NCBI RefSeq assembly: GCF_020741395.1
Contig: NZ_DYZA01000188.1
Location: forward strand, 1 to 5,238
Source: Mailhella massiliensis
GTDB taxonomy: Bacteria; Desulfobacterota; Desulfovibrionia; Desulfovibrionales; Desulfovibrionaceae
DNA: 5,238 nt
Direction of reading: 5' to 3'
The notes under the pieces were generated by a model. The model searched no databases. It had not been told where the DNA came from and saw nothing but the letters and a program-made list of their open reading frames with translations. Position numbers and translations under genes: made by a program. Each line of letters opens with the position of its first letter. Position 1 is the first letter of the stretch. Positions 1 through 5,203 of this stretch are shown one piece after another.

Positions 1-8
1 TTGGAGAG

Positions 9-52
9 CGCTCCCCTGCCACGCATATGGGACGGCTTACGCGAGGGGAGCG
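9..52. repeat. Inverted repeat at the window edge, possible structured RNA or 3' UTR
   Basis: CGCTCCCCT (9-17) is perfectly complementary to AGGGGAGCG (44-52), with a 26-base loop in which GCC (18-20) can also pair with GGC (34-36). It lies just before the terminator at 68-97, so it probably belongs to the 3' end of an upstream transcript that is cut off by the window. The three + frames stay open into this stretch, but none gives a recognisable protein end. I tried reading it as a tRNA, tmRNA or SRP RNA fragment and could not make any of them fit. Identity unknown. Confidence 0.3.
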
Positions 53-67
53 GCCGGGGCATGGAGC

Positions 68-97
68 AAGGCGGCATTGACGGGCCGCCTTTTTATT
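68..97 (+). terminator. Intrinsic terminator of the upstream unit
   Basis: An 8-bp perfect stem AAGGCGGC (68-75) / GCCGCCTT (84-91) with an 8-base loop is followed by a T-rich tract (TTTTTATTT, 90-98). The reverse strand has only TT after the stem, so it works in the + direction. It separates the nfn operon from whatever lies to the left. Confidence 0.75.
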
Positions 98-105
98 TCT
101 ATGGA
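77..105 (+). promoter_or_regulatory. Weak candidate promoter for nfnAB
   Basis: TTGACG (77-82) matches the sigma70 -35 consensus at five of six bases. A 17-base spacer leads to TATGGA (100-105), which matches the -10 box at only three of six. The -35 box sits in the loop of the preceding terminator. If it is used, transcription would start near 112 and give a leader of about 165 bases before nfnA. I see no better promoter between 98 and 278, but the -10 match is poor. Confidence 0.2.
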
Positions 106-127
106 TAGGGGAAAAGCTTTGGAGTTT

Positions 128-143
128 TTCGCGTACACGCAAA
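128..143. promoter_or_regulatory. Imperfect palindrome in the nfnA leader, possible operator
   Basis: TTCGCGTACACGCAAA is a 16-base dyad (GCGT-AC-ACGC core, outer TT/AA pairs, one C/A mismatch per arm). It would lie just downstream of the transcription start of the weak promoter at 77-105, where a repressor could act. It does not match the Rex, FNR or HcpR consensus patterns that I know from sulfate reducers, so no regulator is proposed. Confidence 0.2.
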
Positions 144-205
144 TTCCCTCACAGCTTTCCGGTGGCTTTTTTTCCTGGCGTCTGGTCGTTTTGGAAGGAG
201 CCGTC

Positions 206-301
206 GTGCCATATCTGCCGCCGCCGGTCGTATATTCACGCCCGGCTTCCGACCTGGACAAGGATGCATGGAGGTTTTATGCCCACGAAAATTCTGCATA
301 A
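206..301 (+). CDS. Doubtful 31-residue leader ORF overlapping the nfnA start
   Basis: A GTG at 206 stands five bases after a strong Shine-Dalgarno sequence, AAGGAG (195-200), and opens a 31-codon frame ending in TAA at 299-301. The frame runs across the nfnA ribosome binding site and overlaps the first 23 bases of nfnA in another frame. The peptide contains a Leu-Pro-Pro-Pro run at residues 4-7, the kind of sequence that slows ribosomes and depends on EF-P. Against it, the frame uses a TCA codon (236-238), which none of the five confident genes uses, and the peptide resembles nothing I know. It could be a leader peptide coupled to nfnA, or chance. Confidence 0.15.
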   Translation: MPYLPPPVVYSRPASDLDKDAWRFYAHENSA

Positions 302-1142
302 GGAAAAACTGATTCCCGGCCGCACCAGTAAACTGGTGCTTGATGCCCCGCAGATCGCTGCGACGGCCCGCCCCGGCCATTTCGTCATACTGCGCGTGGA
401 CGGGAACGGCGAGCGTTTCCCGCTCACCATCGCCGATACCGACAAGGAACATGGTACCATCACCATCGTGTACTTGGTGTTGGGCCGCTCCACCCAGATG
501 CTTGAGGAGCTGGAAGAAGGCCAGGAAATCCTCGATGTTTGCGGGCCGCTCGGCCGCGCCACGAATATTGAAAATTTCGCTGCGCCGAAGAAAGTCATCT
601 GCGTGGGCGGCGGCACGGGCGTGGCCGCCATGCATCACATTGCCAAGGGGCATCATGAGGCTGGCAACTATGTCATCGCCTGCATCGGCGCGCGCAATAA
701 GGACCTTTTGCTGTTCCAGAAGGAACTTTCCCTGTTCTGCGATGAGGTGCTCGTTTCCACGGACGACGGCTCCGAAGGTCAGAAGGGCATTGTGACCGAC
801 CTTGTGCGCGGCCGTTTGGACAGCGAAGGCGAAAATATCGCCGAAGTGGTGGCCGTAGGCCCCGTACCCATGATGCAGGCCGTAGCGGAGCTCACGCGCG
901 GCTATGGCGTGCCCACCACCGTGAGTCTTAACTCTCTTATGGTGGACGGCCTCGGTATGTGCGGCGCGTGCCGCGTGACTGTGGGCGGGGAAATGAAGTT
1001 CACCTGTGTGGACGGCCCGGAATTCGACGGCCATAAGGTGGATTTTGCGGAACTGCGCAGCCGCCTCGGTTCCTTCCGTACCCAGGAAGCCCATGCCCGT
1101 GAACATCATCGCTGCAACTGCTTTGAAAGGAAGGAGGCCTAA
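279..1142 (+). CDS. nfnA: NADH-dependent ferredoxin:NADP+ oxidoreductase, subunit A (NfnA; sulfide dehydrogenase beta-subunit family)
   Basis: This is the small, NAD(H)-binding subunit (287 aa) of the cytoplasmic flavin-bifurcating transhydrogenase NfnAB, which couples NADH and reduced ferredoxin to NADPH reversibly. The N-terminal ferredoxin-reductase-like FAD domain (about residues 1-100) carries the RFPLTIAD flavin motif at 46-53. The NAD-binding domain begins with the glycine-rich loop VGGGTGVAAM (109-118). The C-terminal iron-sulfur segment has Asp223, Cys228, Cys231 and Cys243 in the context VDGLGMCGAC...FTCVDGPEFDGH. In this family the [2Fe-2S] cluster is held by one Asp and three Cys, unlike the four Cys of its relative PyrK. 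The ATG at 279 was chosen because GGAGG lies at 270-274; in-frame ATGs at 162 and 264 add residues with no family likeness and lack a well-placed binding site. nfnB follows after two bases, which supports Nfn over a lone reductase. Confidence 0.93.
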   Translation: MPTKILHKEKLIPGRTSKLVLDAPQIAATARPGHFVILRVDGNGERFPLTIADTDKEHGTITIVYLVLGRSTQMLEELEEGQEILDVCGPLGRATNIENFAAPKKVICVGGGTGVAAMHHIAKGHHEAGNYVIACIGARNKDLLLFQKELSLFCDEVLVSTDDGSEGQKGIVTDLVRGRLDSEGENIAEVVAVGPVPMMQAVAELTRGYGVPTTVSLNSLMVDGLGMCGACRVTVGGEMKFTCVDGPEFDGHKVDFAELRSRLGSFRTQEAHAREHHRCNCFERKEA

Positions 1143-1144
1143 CC

Positions 1145-2539
1145 ATGAGTCAGGAAGTCACCCGTGGGGCGAAGATTCCCCGTCATGATATGCCCTGCCA
1201 GGCCCCTGAGGAACGTATCAAGAATTTCGGCGAAGTGGCTCTGGGCTACACTGCGGAAATGGCACATGAGGAAGCCACCCGTTGCCTTCAATGTAAGAAG
1301 CCCCTTTGCCGTACCGGTTGTCCCGTGGATATCGCCATCCCCGACTTCATTGCCGAGGTGGTGAAAGGCGATATTGATGAAGCGAGCCGTATCATCCACG
1401 CTTCCAGCAGCCTGCCTGCCGTGTGCGGCCGCGTCTGCCCGCAGGAAAAGCAGTGCGAAGGCCGCTGTATTCTCGGCAAGAAAGGGCAGCCTGTGGCTAT
1501 CGGCCGTCTGGAACGCTATGTGGCCGATCATGCCAGTGCGGAAAAGATTCCGGAAATCAAGAAGGTGGGGCGCCGCGTGGCCTGCATAGGTTCCGGTCCC
1601 TCTTCCGTGACGTGCGCAGGCTATCTTGCCCGCCTGGGTGTGGACGTGACCATGTTTGAAGGCCTGCACGAGGCCGGCGGTGTGCTCATTTACGGAATTC
1701 CTGCTTTCCGTCTGCCCAAGGACGTGGTGGCCCGTGAACTGGACGGGCTGCGCGCCATGGATGTTGATATCCGGCTGAACCATGTGGGCGGCCGCACCGT
1801 GACTGTGGACGGGCTGCTCAAGGAAGGGTATGACGCCATATTCATCGGCGTGGGCGCCGGTCTTCCGCATTTCCTGGGGGTTCCCGGCGAAAACTGCATC
1901 GGCGTCTTCTCGGCCAATGAATACCTTACCCGCGTCAACCTGGGCCGAGCTCATTCCTTCCCTGAATATGATACCCCCGTGGCTCCGGGCAAGCATGTCA
2001 CCGTGTTCGGTGCGGGCAACGTGGCCATGGACGCCGCGCGTACGGCGCTGCGCCTCGGCGCGGAAAGCGTGCATATCGTCTACCGCCGCACTCGTGCGGA
2101 AATGCCCGCCCGCGGTGAGGAAATCGAACATGCTCTGGAAGAGGGCGTGAAGCTGCTTGAACTTTCCGCGCCCGTGCGTTTCCTGCATGATGAGGAAAAT
2201 CACCTCACCGGCGTGGAACTTCAGCGCATGGAACTCGGCGAACCCGATGCTTCCGGCCGTCGTCGTCCCCGCCCCGTGGAAGGTCAGAACTTCGTTTTGG
2301 AGACCGACCTTGCCATAGTGGCCCTGGGTACGCGTTCCAATCCTCTCATGTTGGACTGCACGCCCGGCCTGAAGCTGACCGAGAAGAACTACATAGCCGT
2401 GGATGAAAACGGCGAAACTTCCATTCCCAACGTCTACGCCGGCGGCGATATCGTGACCGGCGCGGCCACCGTGATTCTGGCCATGGGCGCCGGCCGTCGT
2501 GCGGCCCAGAGCATCGCCCGCAAGATGGGGCTGGAATAG
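1145..2539 (+). CDS. nfnB: NADH-dependent ferredoxin:NADP+ oxidoreductase, subunit B (NfnB; GltD-like)
   Basis: This is the large subunit (464 aa, usual family length), which carries the bifurcating FAD, the NADPH site and two [4Fe-4S] clusters. An N-terminal iron-sulfur domain has eight cysteines, at 47, 50, 55, 59 and 94, 98, 104, 108, in the GltD-type pattern RCLQC...C...CP and CGRVCPQEKQCEGRC. Family structures describe one cluster with a Glu ligand; Glu101 is a candidate here by inference. The FAD-binding fold starts at 145-154 (VACIGSGPSS, with Ser in place of the third Gly), followed by GGVLIYGIPAFRLPK (178-192). The NADPH fold is at 285-315 (VTVFGAGNVAMD through YRR). A second FAD motif, NVYAGGDIVTGAATV, is at 429-443. 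The start follows AAGGAGG (1131-1137), seven bases away and inside nfnA. The protein is often annotated as glutamate synthase small subunit, but no large subunit is present and pairing with nfnA favours NfnB. Confidence 0.94.
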   Translation: MSQEVTRGAKIPRHDMPCQAPEERIKNFGEVALGYTAEMAHEEATRCLQCKKPLCRTGCPVDIAIPDFIAEVVKGDIDEASRIIHASSSLPAVCGRVCPQEKQCEGRCILGKKGQPVAIGRLERYVADHASAEKIPEIKKVGRRVACIGSGPSSVTCAGYLARLGVDVTMFEGLHEAGGVLIYGIPAFRLPKDVVARELDGLRAMDVDIRLNHVGGRTVTVDGLLKEGYDAIFIGVGAGLPHFLGVPGENCIGVFSANEYLTRVNLGRAHSFPEYDTPVAPGKHVTVFGAGNVAMDAARTALRLGAESVHIVYRRTRAEMPARGEEIEHALEEGVKLLELSAPVRFLHDEENHLTGVELQRMELGEPDASGRRRPRPVEGQNFVLETDLAIVALGTRSNPLMLDCTPGLKLTEKNYIAVDENGETSIPNVYAGGDIVTGAATVILAMGAGRRAAQSIARKMGLE

Positions 2540-2564
2540 TTTTTTCTGAGGGAACTGATGCATG

Positions 2565-2592
2565 AGGCCGCCCCGGAAAGGGGCGGCCTTTT
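2565..2592 (+). terminator. Intrinsic terminator after nfnB
   Basis: A perfect 10-bp stem AGGCCGCCCC (2565-2574) / GGGGCGGCCT (2580-2589) with a GGAAA loop is followed by TTTT (2589-2592). It starts 25 bases after the nfnB stop. The stem is very GC-rich and should end the nfnAB transcript efficiently, which implies that the transporter genes downstream have their own promoter. Confidence 0.88.
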
Positions 2593-2657
2593 CCGTGCCG
2601 GAAGATCCGCTGCGACGGAAAATCCTACAGGAAAAGAGGGCACTTTTCTTTCCTTCC

Positions 2658-2687
2658 TTGACATCATGCCCCTGCATCATTCATAGT
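2658..2687 (+). promoter_or_regulatory. Probable sigma70 promoter of the ABC transporter operon
   Basis: TTGACA (2658-2663) is a perfect -35 box. An 18-base spacer leads to CATAGT (2682-2687), four of six -10 matches. An all-pyrimidine tract (2643-2659) runs into the -35 box. Transcription would start near 2694-2696, leaving a leader of about 120 bases before the binding-protein gene. Placement after the nfnB terminator and before a well-formed operon fits. Confidence 0.5.
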
Positions 2688-2697
2688 GTCCAAGATT

Positions 2698-2710
2698 ATA
2701 TTATTAATAT
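2698..2710. promoter_or_regulatory. Perfect AT-only palindrome, candidate operator
   Basis: ATATTA-T-TAATAT is a perfect dyad (6+1+6) made only of A and T in a GC-rich window. It lies about 10-23 bases downstream of the proposed -10 box, where a bound repressor would block initiation or early elongation. It could also hold alternative -10 boxes (TATATT at 2697-2702, TATTAT at 2699-2704), but no good -35 box sits at the right distance from those. The regulator is unknown. Confidence 0.35.
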
Positions 2711-2715
2711 CCATG

Positions 2716-2780
2716 CCGGTCTGCCCGCTGGGGAGGGGCTGCCGGTGAAAACAGAGGGGGAGGGCTGAGCTTTCAGCCCT
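2716..2780 (+). promoter_or_regulatory. Structured 5' leader of the ABC operon (two stem-loops)
   Basis: The first stem-loop pairs CCGG (2716-2719) with CCGG (2742-2745) and GCCC (2723-2726) with GGGC (2736-2739), with small internal bulges. The second is a perfect 8-bp hairpin, AGGGCTGA (2761-2768) / TCAGCCCT (2773-2780), with a GCTT loop. A T5 run follows at 2791-2795, ten bases after the second stem, which is too far for a standard intrinsic terminator. The structures lie between the proposed transcription start and the binding site of the first gene, as expected for a cis-acting control element. Parts resemble cobalamin-riboswitch sequence blocks, but the element is too short for the usual form. 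Confidence 0.35.
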
Positions 2781-2813
2781 GTTACTGTACTTTTTGCCAC
2801 TCAAGGAGTCTCC

Positions 2814-3554
2814 ATGCTTCGTCGTCTTCTGTGTGCCTTGTTTCTTCTGCCTACGCTTCTGTGTTCTTCCGCCATGGCGGCGGAAAAAATTATTGTCGCC
2901 ACCAATCCTGAATGGCCTCCGATGGAATTTCTTGATGATAATAAACAGATCATCGGTTATGATATGGATATGATGACGGCCATAGGCAAGGAAGTGGGCC
3001 TTGAGGTGGAGTTCCGCATGACGGCGTGGGACGGTATTTTTGCCGGTATTGCCGCGGGCAACTACGACGTGATCGCCTCTGCCGTGACCATTACGCCTGA
3101 ACGTCAGAAGGCTTTTGCCTTTACCGTGCCCTATTATGACGTGCAGCAGATCGTGGTGCTGCGCAAAGGGGACTCCGCCGAAAACTTCGAGGCCCTGAAG
3201 GGCAGGGTGCTCGGCGGGCAGATCGGCACCACCGGCATCTTCGTGGCTCAGAAAAGCGGCGTGGACATGACTATTCGTGAATACGACAGTGTAGGCCTCG
3301 CCATGCAGGATCTTTTGAATTCCCGTATCGACGCCGTGATCTGCGACTCTCCCGTGGCCCTTTATTATGCCAACCAGAAGGAAGGTTTTGCCGACCATCT
3401 CACCGTCGCCTTCCGTACCGAGGCCACGGAGTCCTTCGGTTTTGTGGTACAGAAGAACCGCAAGGACCTTGTGGAGCGCCTGAACAAGGGTATAGAGGCC
3501 GTGCGTGCAAAGGGCATAGAGGCTGAACTCATCCGCAAGTGGTTGGGCGACTAG
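2814..3554 (+). CDS. Periplasmic polar amino-acid-binding protein of an ABC importer
   Basis: This 246-aa protein is a family 3 solute-binding protein (SBP_bac_3; GlnH/HisJ/ArtJ-like) that captures an amino acid in the periplasm and delivers it to the permease. A type I signal peptide is clear: Arg3-Arg4, a hydrophobic core at 5-17, and a probable cut after Ala-Met-Ala (20-22). Cys17 lacks a lipobox, so a lipoprotein is unlikely. Family marks include NPEWPPMEF (31-39), GYDMDMM (48-54), AWDG (71-74) and ITPERQKAFAF (93-103), whose Arg97 normally binds the substrate carboxylate. Further marks are GTTG (138-141) and Asp178 in VICDSPVAL, which normally binds the alpha-amino group. AAGGAG (2803-2808) lies five bases before the ATG. 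It leads the operon, as binding-protein genes often do. The substrate cannot be fixed from sequence; glutamine, another polar amino acid or a basic one are all possible. Confidence 0.92.
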   Translation: MLRRLLCALFLLPTLLCSSAMAAEKIIVATNPEWPPMEFLDDNKQIIGYDMDMMTAIGKEVGLEVEFRMTAWDGIFAGIAAGNYDVIASAVTITPERQKAFAFTVPYYDVQQIVVLRKGDSAENFEALKGRVLGGQIGTTGIFVAQKSGVDMTIREYDSVGLAMQDLLNSRIDAVICDSPVALYYANQKEGFADHLTVAFRTEATESFGFVVQKNRKDLVERLNKGIEAVRAKGIEAELIRKWLGD

Positions 3555-3593
3555 GCGATTTGCCTCACCTTCAGCTTCAGGGTATGCTGCCTT

Positions 3594-4418
3594 ATGCGCG
3601 ACAATGAGGAAAATTCCCTTCCGGCCGGCGTCGCTCCGGAAGGGAAAATAGAGGTTCCGGCCGGAGGTCTTGTGCTTCCTGATTCCGAAAAGGGGAGCCT
3701 GGTCAACGCCTGGTCCCTTTCCCTGGTAGGCGCGGTGGCGGTGCTTACGTTTCTGTGCACCGTCTGGCCCGATCCCTATCTTGAGATTCTCCGTTTTGTC
3801 CCGGAAGGTCTTATCGTCACCTTTGAAGTGACTATTCTTTCCATCATCTGCGCCATTCCCCTCGGCCTCATCACGGGGCTGGGCAGGCTTTCCCACAACA
3901 GGGTGATCAACCTCATTGCCTCTACCTATGTGGAAGTAATACGCGGTATTCCCCTGCTGGTGCAGATTTTCTACATCTATTATGCGCTTGCAAAGTTTCT
4001 TCAGGTCAGCGGTCTGACCTCGGCCGTCATTGCCATCAGCTTCTGTTACGGCGCGTATATGGGTGAAGTGTTCAGGGCCGGCATCATGGCCATACCCAAG
4101 GGGCAGACGGAGGCTTCGCGCTCCCTGGGGTTCAACAAGGTGCAGACCATGGTACTGGTGGTACTTCCCCAGGCCCTGCGTACCATAGTACCGCCCGTGG
4201 GCAATGAATGCATCGCCATGCTCAAGGATACCTCGCTGGTTTCCGTCATGGCTATGCCCGACCTCATGCAGTACGGCCGCAGCTTCGCTGCGAAGAGCTA
4301 TCTGTACTTTGAAACTTACACCATCATTGCGTTGATCTATCTCATCATCACGCTGCTGCTGTCCAAAGCGGTCAGCATTCTGGAATCCAGGCTGAACTAC
4401 TATGACAAACGCAAATAG
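3594..4418 (+). CDS. Amino-acid ABC transporter permease (HisM/GlnP-type)
   Basis: This 274-aa inner-membrane permease of the polar amino acid uptake family forms the channel of the importer, probably as a homodimer since only one permease gene is present. The hydrophobic segments fall roughly at 41-58, 71-97, 117-136, 142-160, 185-201 and 240-262. YVEVIRGIPLLVQIF (112-126) is the family signature. The EAA loop that docks the ATPase reads EASRSLGF...LP (173-192), with Glu173, Ala174 and Gly179 in place. The ATG at 3594 has no convincing ribosome binding site and gives a hydrophilic N-terminal extension of about 40 residues. An in-frame GTG at 3672 follows GGAGG (3663-3667) by four bases, the same spacing as nfnA, and would give 248 aa. 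I list the longer form, but the start is uncertain. The 3' end overlaps the ATPase gene by 17 bases. Confidence 0.9.
   Translation: MRDNEENSLPAGVAPEGKIEVPAGGLVLPDSEKGSLVNAWSLSLVGAVAVLTFLCTVWPDPYLEILRFVPEGLIVTFEVTILSIICAIPLGLITGLGRLSHNRVINLIASTYVEVIRGIPLLVQIFYIYYALAKFLQVSGLTSAVIAISFCYGAYMGEVFRAGIMAIPKGQTEASRSLGFNKVQTMVLVVLPQALRTIVPPVGNECIAMLKDTSLVSVMAMPDLMQYGRSFAAKSYLYFETYTIIALIYLIITLLLSKAVSILESRLNYYDKRK
3614..3646. repeat. Perfect 11-bp inverted repeat at the binding-protein/permease junction
   Basis: TTCCCTTCCGG (3614-3624) is fully complementary to CCGGAAGGGAA (3636-3646) with an 11-base loop. On the + strand it is followed by AAAATAG, so it is not a terminator in that direction; on the minus strand TTTT follows the stem. 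TTCCGGCCGG also occurs as a direct repeat at 3619-3628 and 3655-3664. Stem-loops between a binding-protein gene and its permease gene are known in other operons to protect the upstream mRNA and raise binding-protein output. That role is inferred here and would fit best if the permease starts at 3672. Confidence 0.55.
3663..3674 (+). promoter_or_regulatory. Ribosome binding site and GTG supporting an alternative permease start
   Basis: GGAGG (3663-3667) is followed after four bases by GTG (3672-3674), in frame with the permease and 26 codons after the ATG at 3594. The same motif and spacing serve nfnA (GGAGG at 270-274, ATG at 279). The ATG at 3594 has only AGGG eleven bases upstream. If this start is used, the inverted repeat at 3614-3646 becomes intergenic. 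Confidence 0.4.
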
Positions 4419-5151
4419 TGCGGAGCCCATCATCCGTATCGAACATGTGTGGAAATTCTTTGGAGAGCTGCCCGCCCTGCAGGATGTTTCCCTGCATGTG
4501 TATCAGGGGCAGCGCGTGGTCATCATAGGCCCGTCCGGTTCCGGCAAGTCCACGTTGCTGCGTTCCATCAACAGGCTTGAGGAAATCAACAGCGGGCTCA
4601 TCGCTGTGGACGGTATTGATGTCAACGACCCGAAAAACGATATCAACAAGATCCGCCAGAACTTGGGCATGGTGTTCCAGCAGTTCAACCTGTTTCCTCA
4701 TAAAACCGTGCTCCAGAACCTGACCATGGCTCCGTGCAGGTTGCGCGGTACTCCTCGGAAGGAAGCCGAAGCCCGGGCGCTGGTGCTTCTGGAAAAGGTG
4801 GGCATCAGCGACAAGGCGAACGTGTATCCTGCCATGCTTTCCGGCGGACAACAGCAGCGTGTGGCCATTGCCCGTGCATTGGCCATGCAGCCGGAGCTCA
4901 TGCTTTTCGACGAGCCGACCTCGGCGCTGGATCCTGAAATGGTGGGCGAAGTGCTGGATGTTATGGTAAACCTTGCCCGCGACGGCATGACCATGATCTG
5001 CGTGACGCATGAAATGGGTTTTGCCCGCACTGTGGCCGACGTGGTGGTGTTCATGGACAAGGGGCAGATCCTGGAAATGGGAAGCCCGGAAGAGATTTTT
5101 GAGCGTCCCCGGCATCCCCGGCTTCAGCAGTTTCTGAAGCAGGTGTTGTGA
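4402..5151 (+). CDS. Amino-acid ABC transporter ATP-binding protein (GlnQ/HisP-type)
   Basis: This 249-aa cytoplasmic ATPase powers the importer and should act as a dimer on the permease. All nucleotide-binding motifs are intact: Walker A GPSGSGKST (43-51), Q-loop VFQQFNLFPH (91-100), ABC signature LSGGQQQR (146-153), Walker B LMLFDEPT (166-173) with catalytic Glu171, D-loop SALD (174-177) and switch His203 in THEMGFA. Q-loop and signature wording are those of the polar amino acid subfamily (GlnQ, HisP, ArtP). Length is normal. The ATG at 4402 lies inside the permease gene with a 17-base overlap and no clear Shine-Dalgarno sequence, so translation is probably coupled to the permease. It is the last gene of the operon, with a terminator 22 bases after its TGA. 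Confidence 0.95.
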   Translation: MTNANSAEPIIRIEHVWKFFGELPALQDVSLHVYQGQRVVIIGPSGSGKSTLLRSINRLEEINSGLIAVDGIDVNDPKNDINKIRQNLGMVFQQFNLFPHKTVLQNLTMAPCRLRGTPRKEAEARALVLLEKVGISDKANVYPAMLSGGQQQRVAIARALAMQPELMLFDEPTSALDPEMVGEVLDVMVNLARDGMTMICVTHEMGFARTVADVVVFMDKGQILEMGSPEEIFERPRHPRLQQFLKQVL

Positions 5152-5173
5152 AGTTCCGCACCGTTAAGCCAAG

Positions 5174-5203
5174 GCCCTTTCCCCCGACGGGAGAGGGCTT
5201 TTT
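5174..5203 (+). terminator. Intrinsic terminator of the ABC transporter operon
   Basis: A 10-bp stem with one G-U pair, GCCCTTTCCC (5174-5183) / GGGAGAGGGC (5189-5198), has a CCGAC loop and is followed by TTTTT (5199-5203). It lies 22 bases after the ATPase stop codon. Its 3' arm is also complementary to AAAAGCCC at 5209-5216, so an alternative hairpin can form. Confidence 0.85.

Noticed and set aside
1..60. tRNA-like wording (TTGGAGAGC...CTGCCAC) at the left edge
   Set aside because: No anticodon stem or T-arm can be paired in the right places, and no acceptor end or CCA follows.
153..173. Short stem followed by a T7 run in the nfnA leader as an attenuator
   Set aside because: Only three Watson-Crick pairs and one G-U pair can form before the T-run, too weak for a terminator.
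162..278. 39-residue N-terminal extension of NfnA from an upstream ATG
   Set aside because: The added residues are Trp/Pro/Arg-rich and unlike any NfnA N-terminus, and the ATG at 279 has a GGAGG and begins the normal family start.
99..1109. 336-codon minus-strand frame opposite nfnA
   Set aside because: It is the codon-aligned mirror of nfnA with no motif and no fitting start context.
1145..2539. Calling this gene the glutamate synthase small subunit (gltD)
   Set aside because: The fold is shared, but there is no large subunit nearby and it is two bases from an NfnA gene whose cluster ligands are Nfn-type.
2614..2651. GAAAAG/CTTTTC hairpin and repeated GGAAAA before the transporter promoter
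   Set aside because: The stem is short and AT-rich with a purine/pyrimidine-biased composition, so the pairing is easily explained by base bias.
1139..2680. 513-codon open frame on the minus strand opposite nfnB
   Set aside because: It is codon-aligned with nfnB and open only because the sense gene lacks TTA, CTA and TCA. The translation is His/Gly/Ala-rich with no recognisable domain.
3584..3607. Seven-codon ORF overlapping the permease ATG
   Set aside because: It has no ribosome binding site, and frames of this length arise freely by chance.
2664..4433. 589-codon open frame on the minus strand opposite the binding-protein and permease genes
   Set aside because: It has the same cause as the other antisense frames. 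It crosses a promoter region and a gene junction and its product is low-complexity and His/Gly/Arg-rich, whereas the sense genes are clear family members.
4372..5115. 247-codon minus-strand frame opposite the ABC ATPase gene
   Set aside because: It mirrors the ATPase gene, which carries every expected motif on the + strand.
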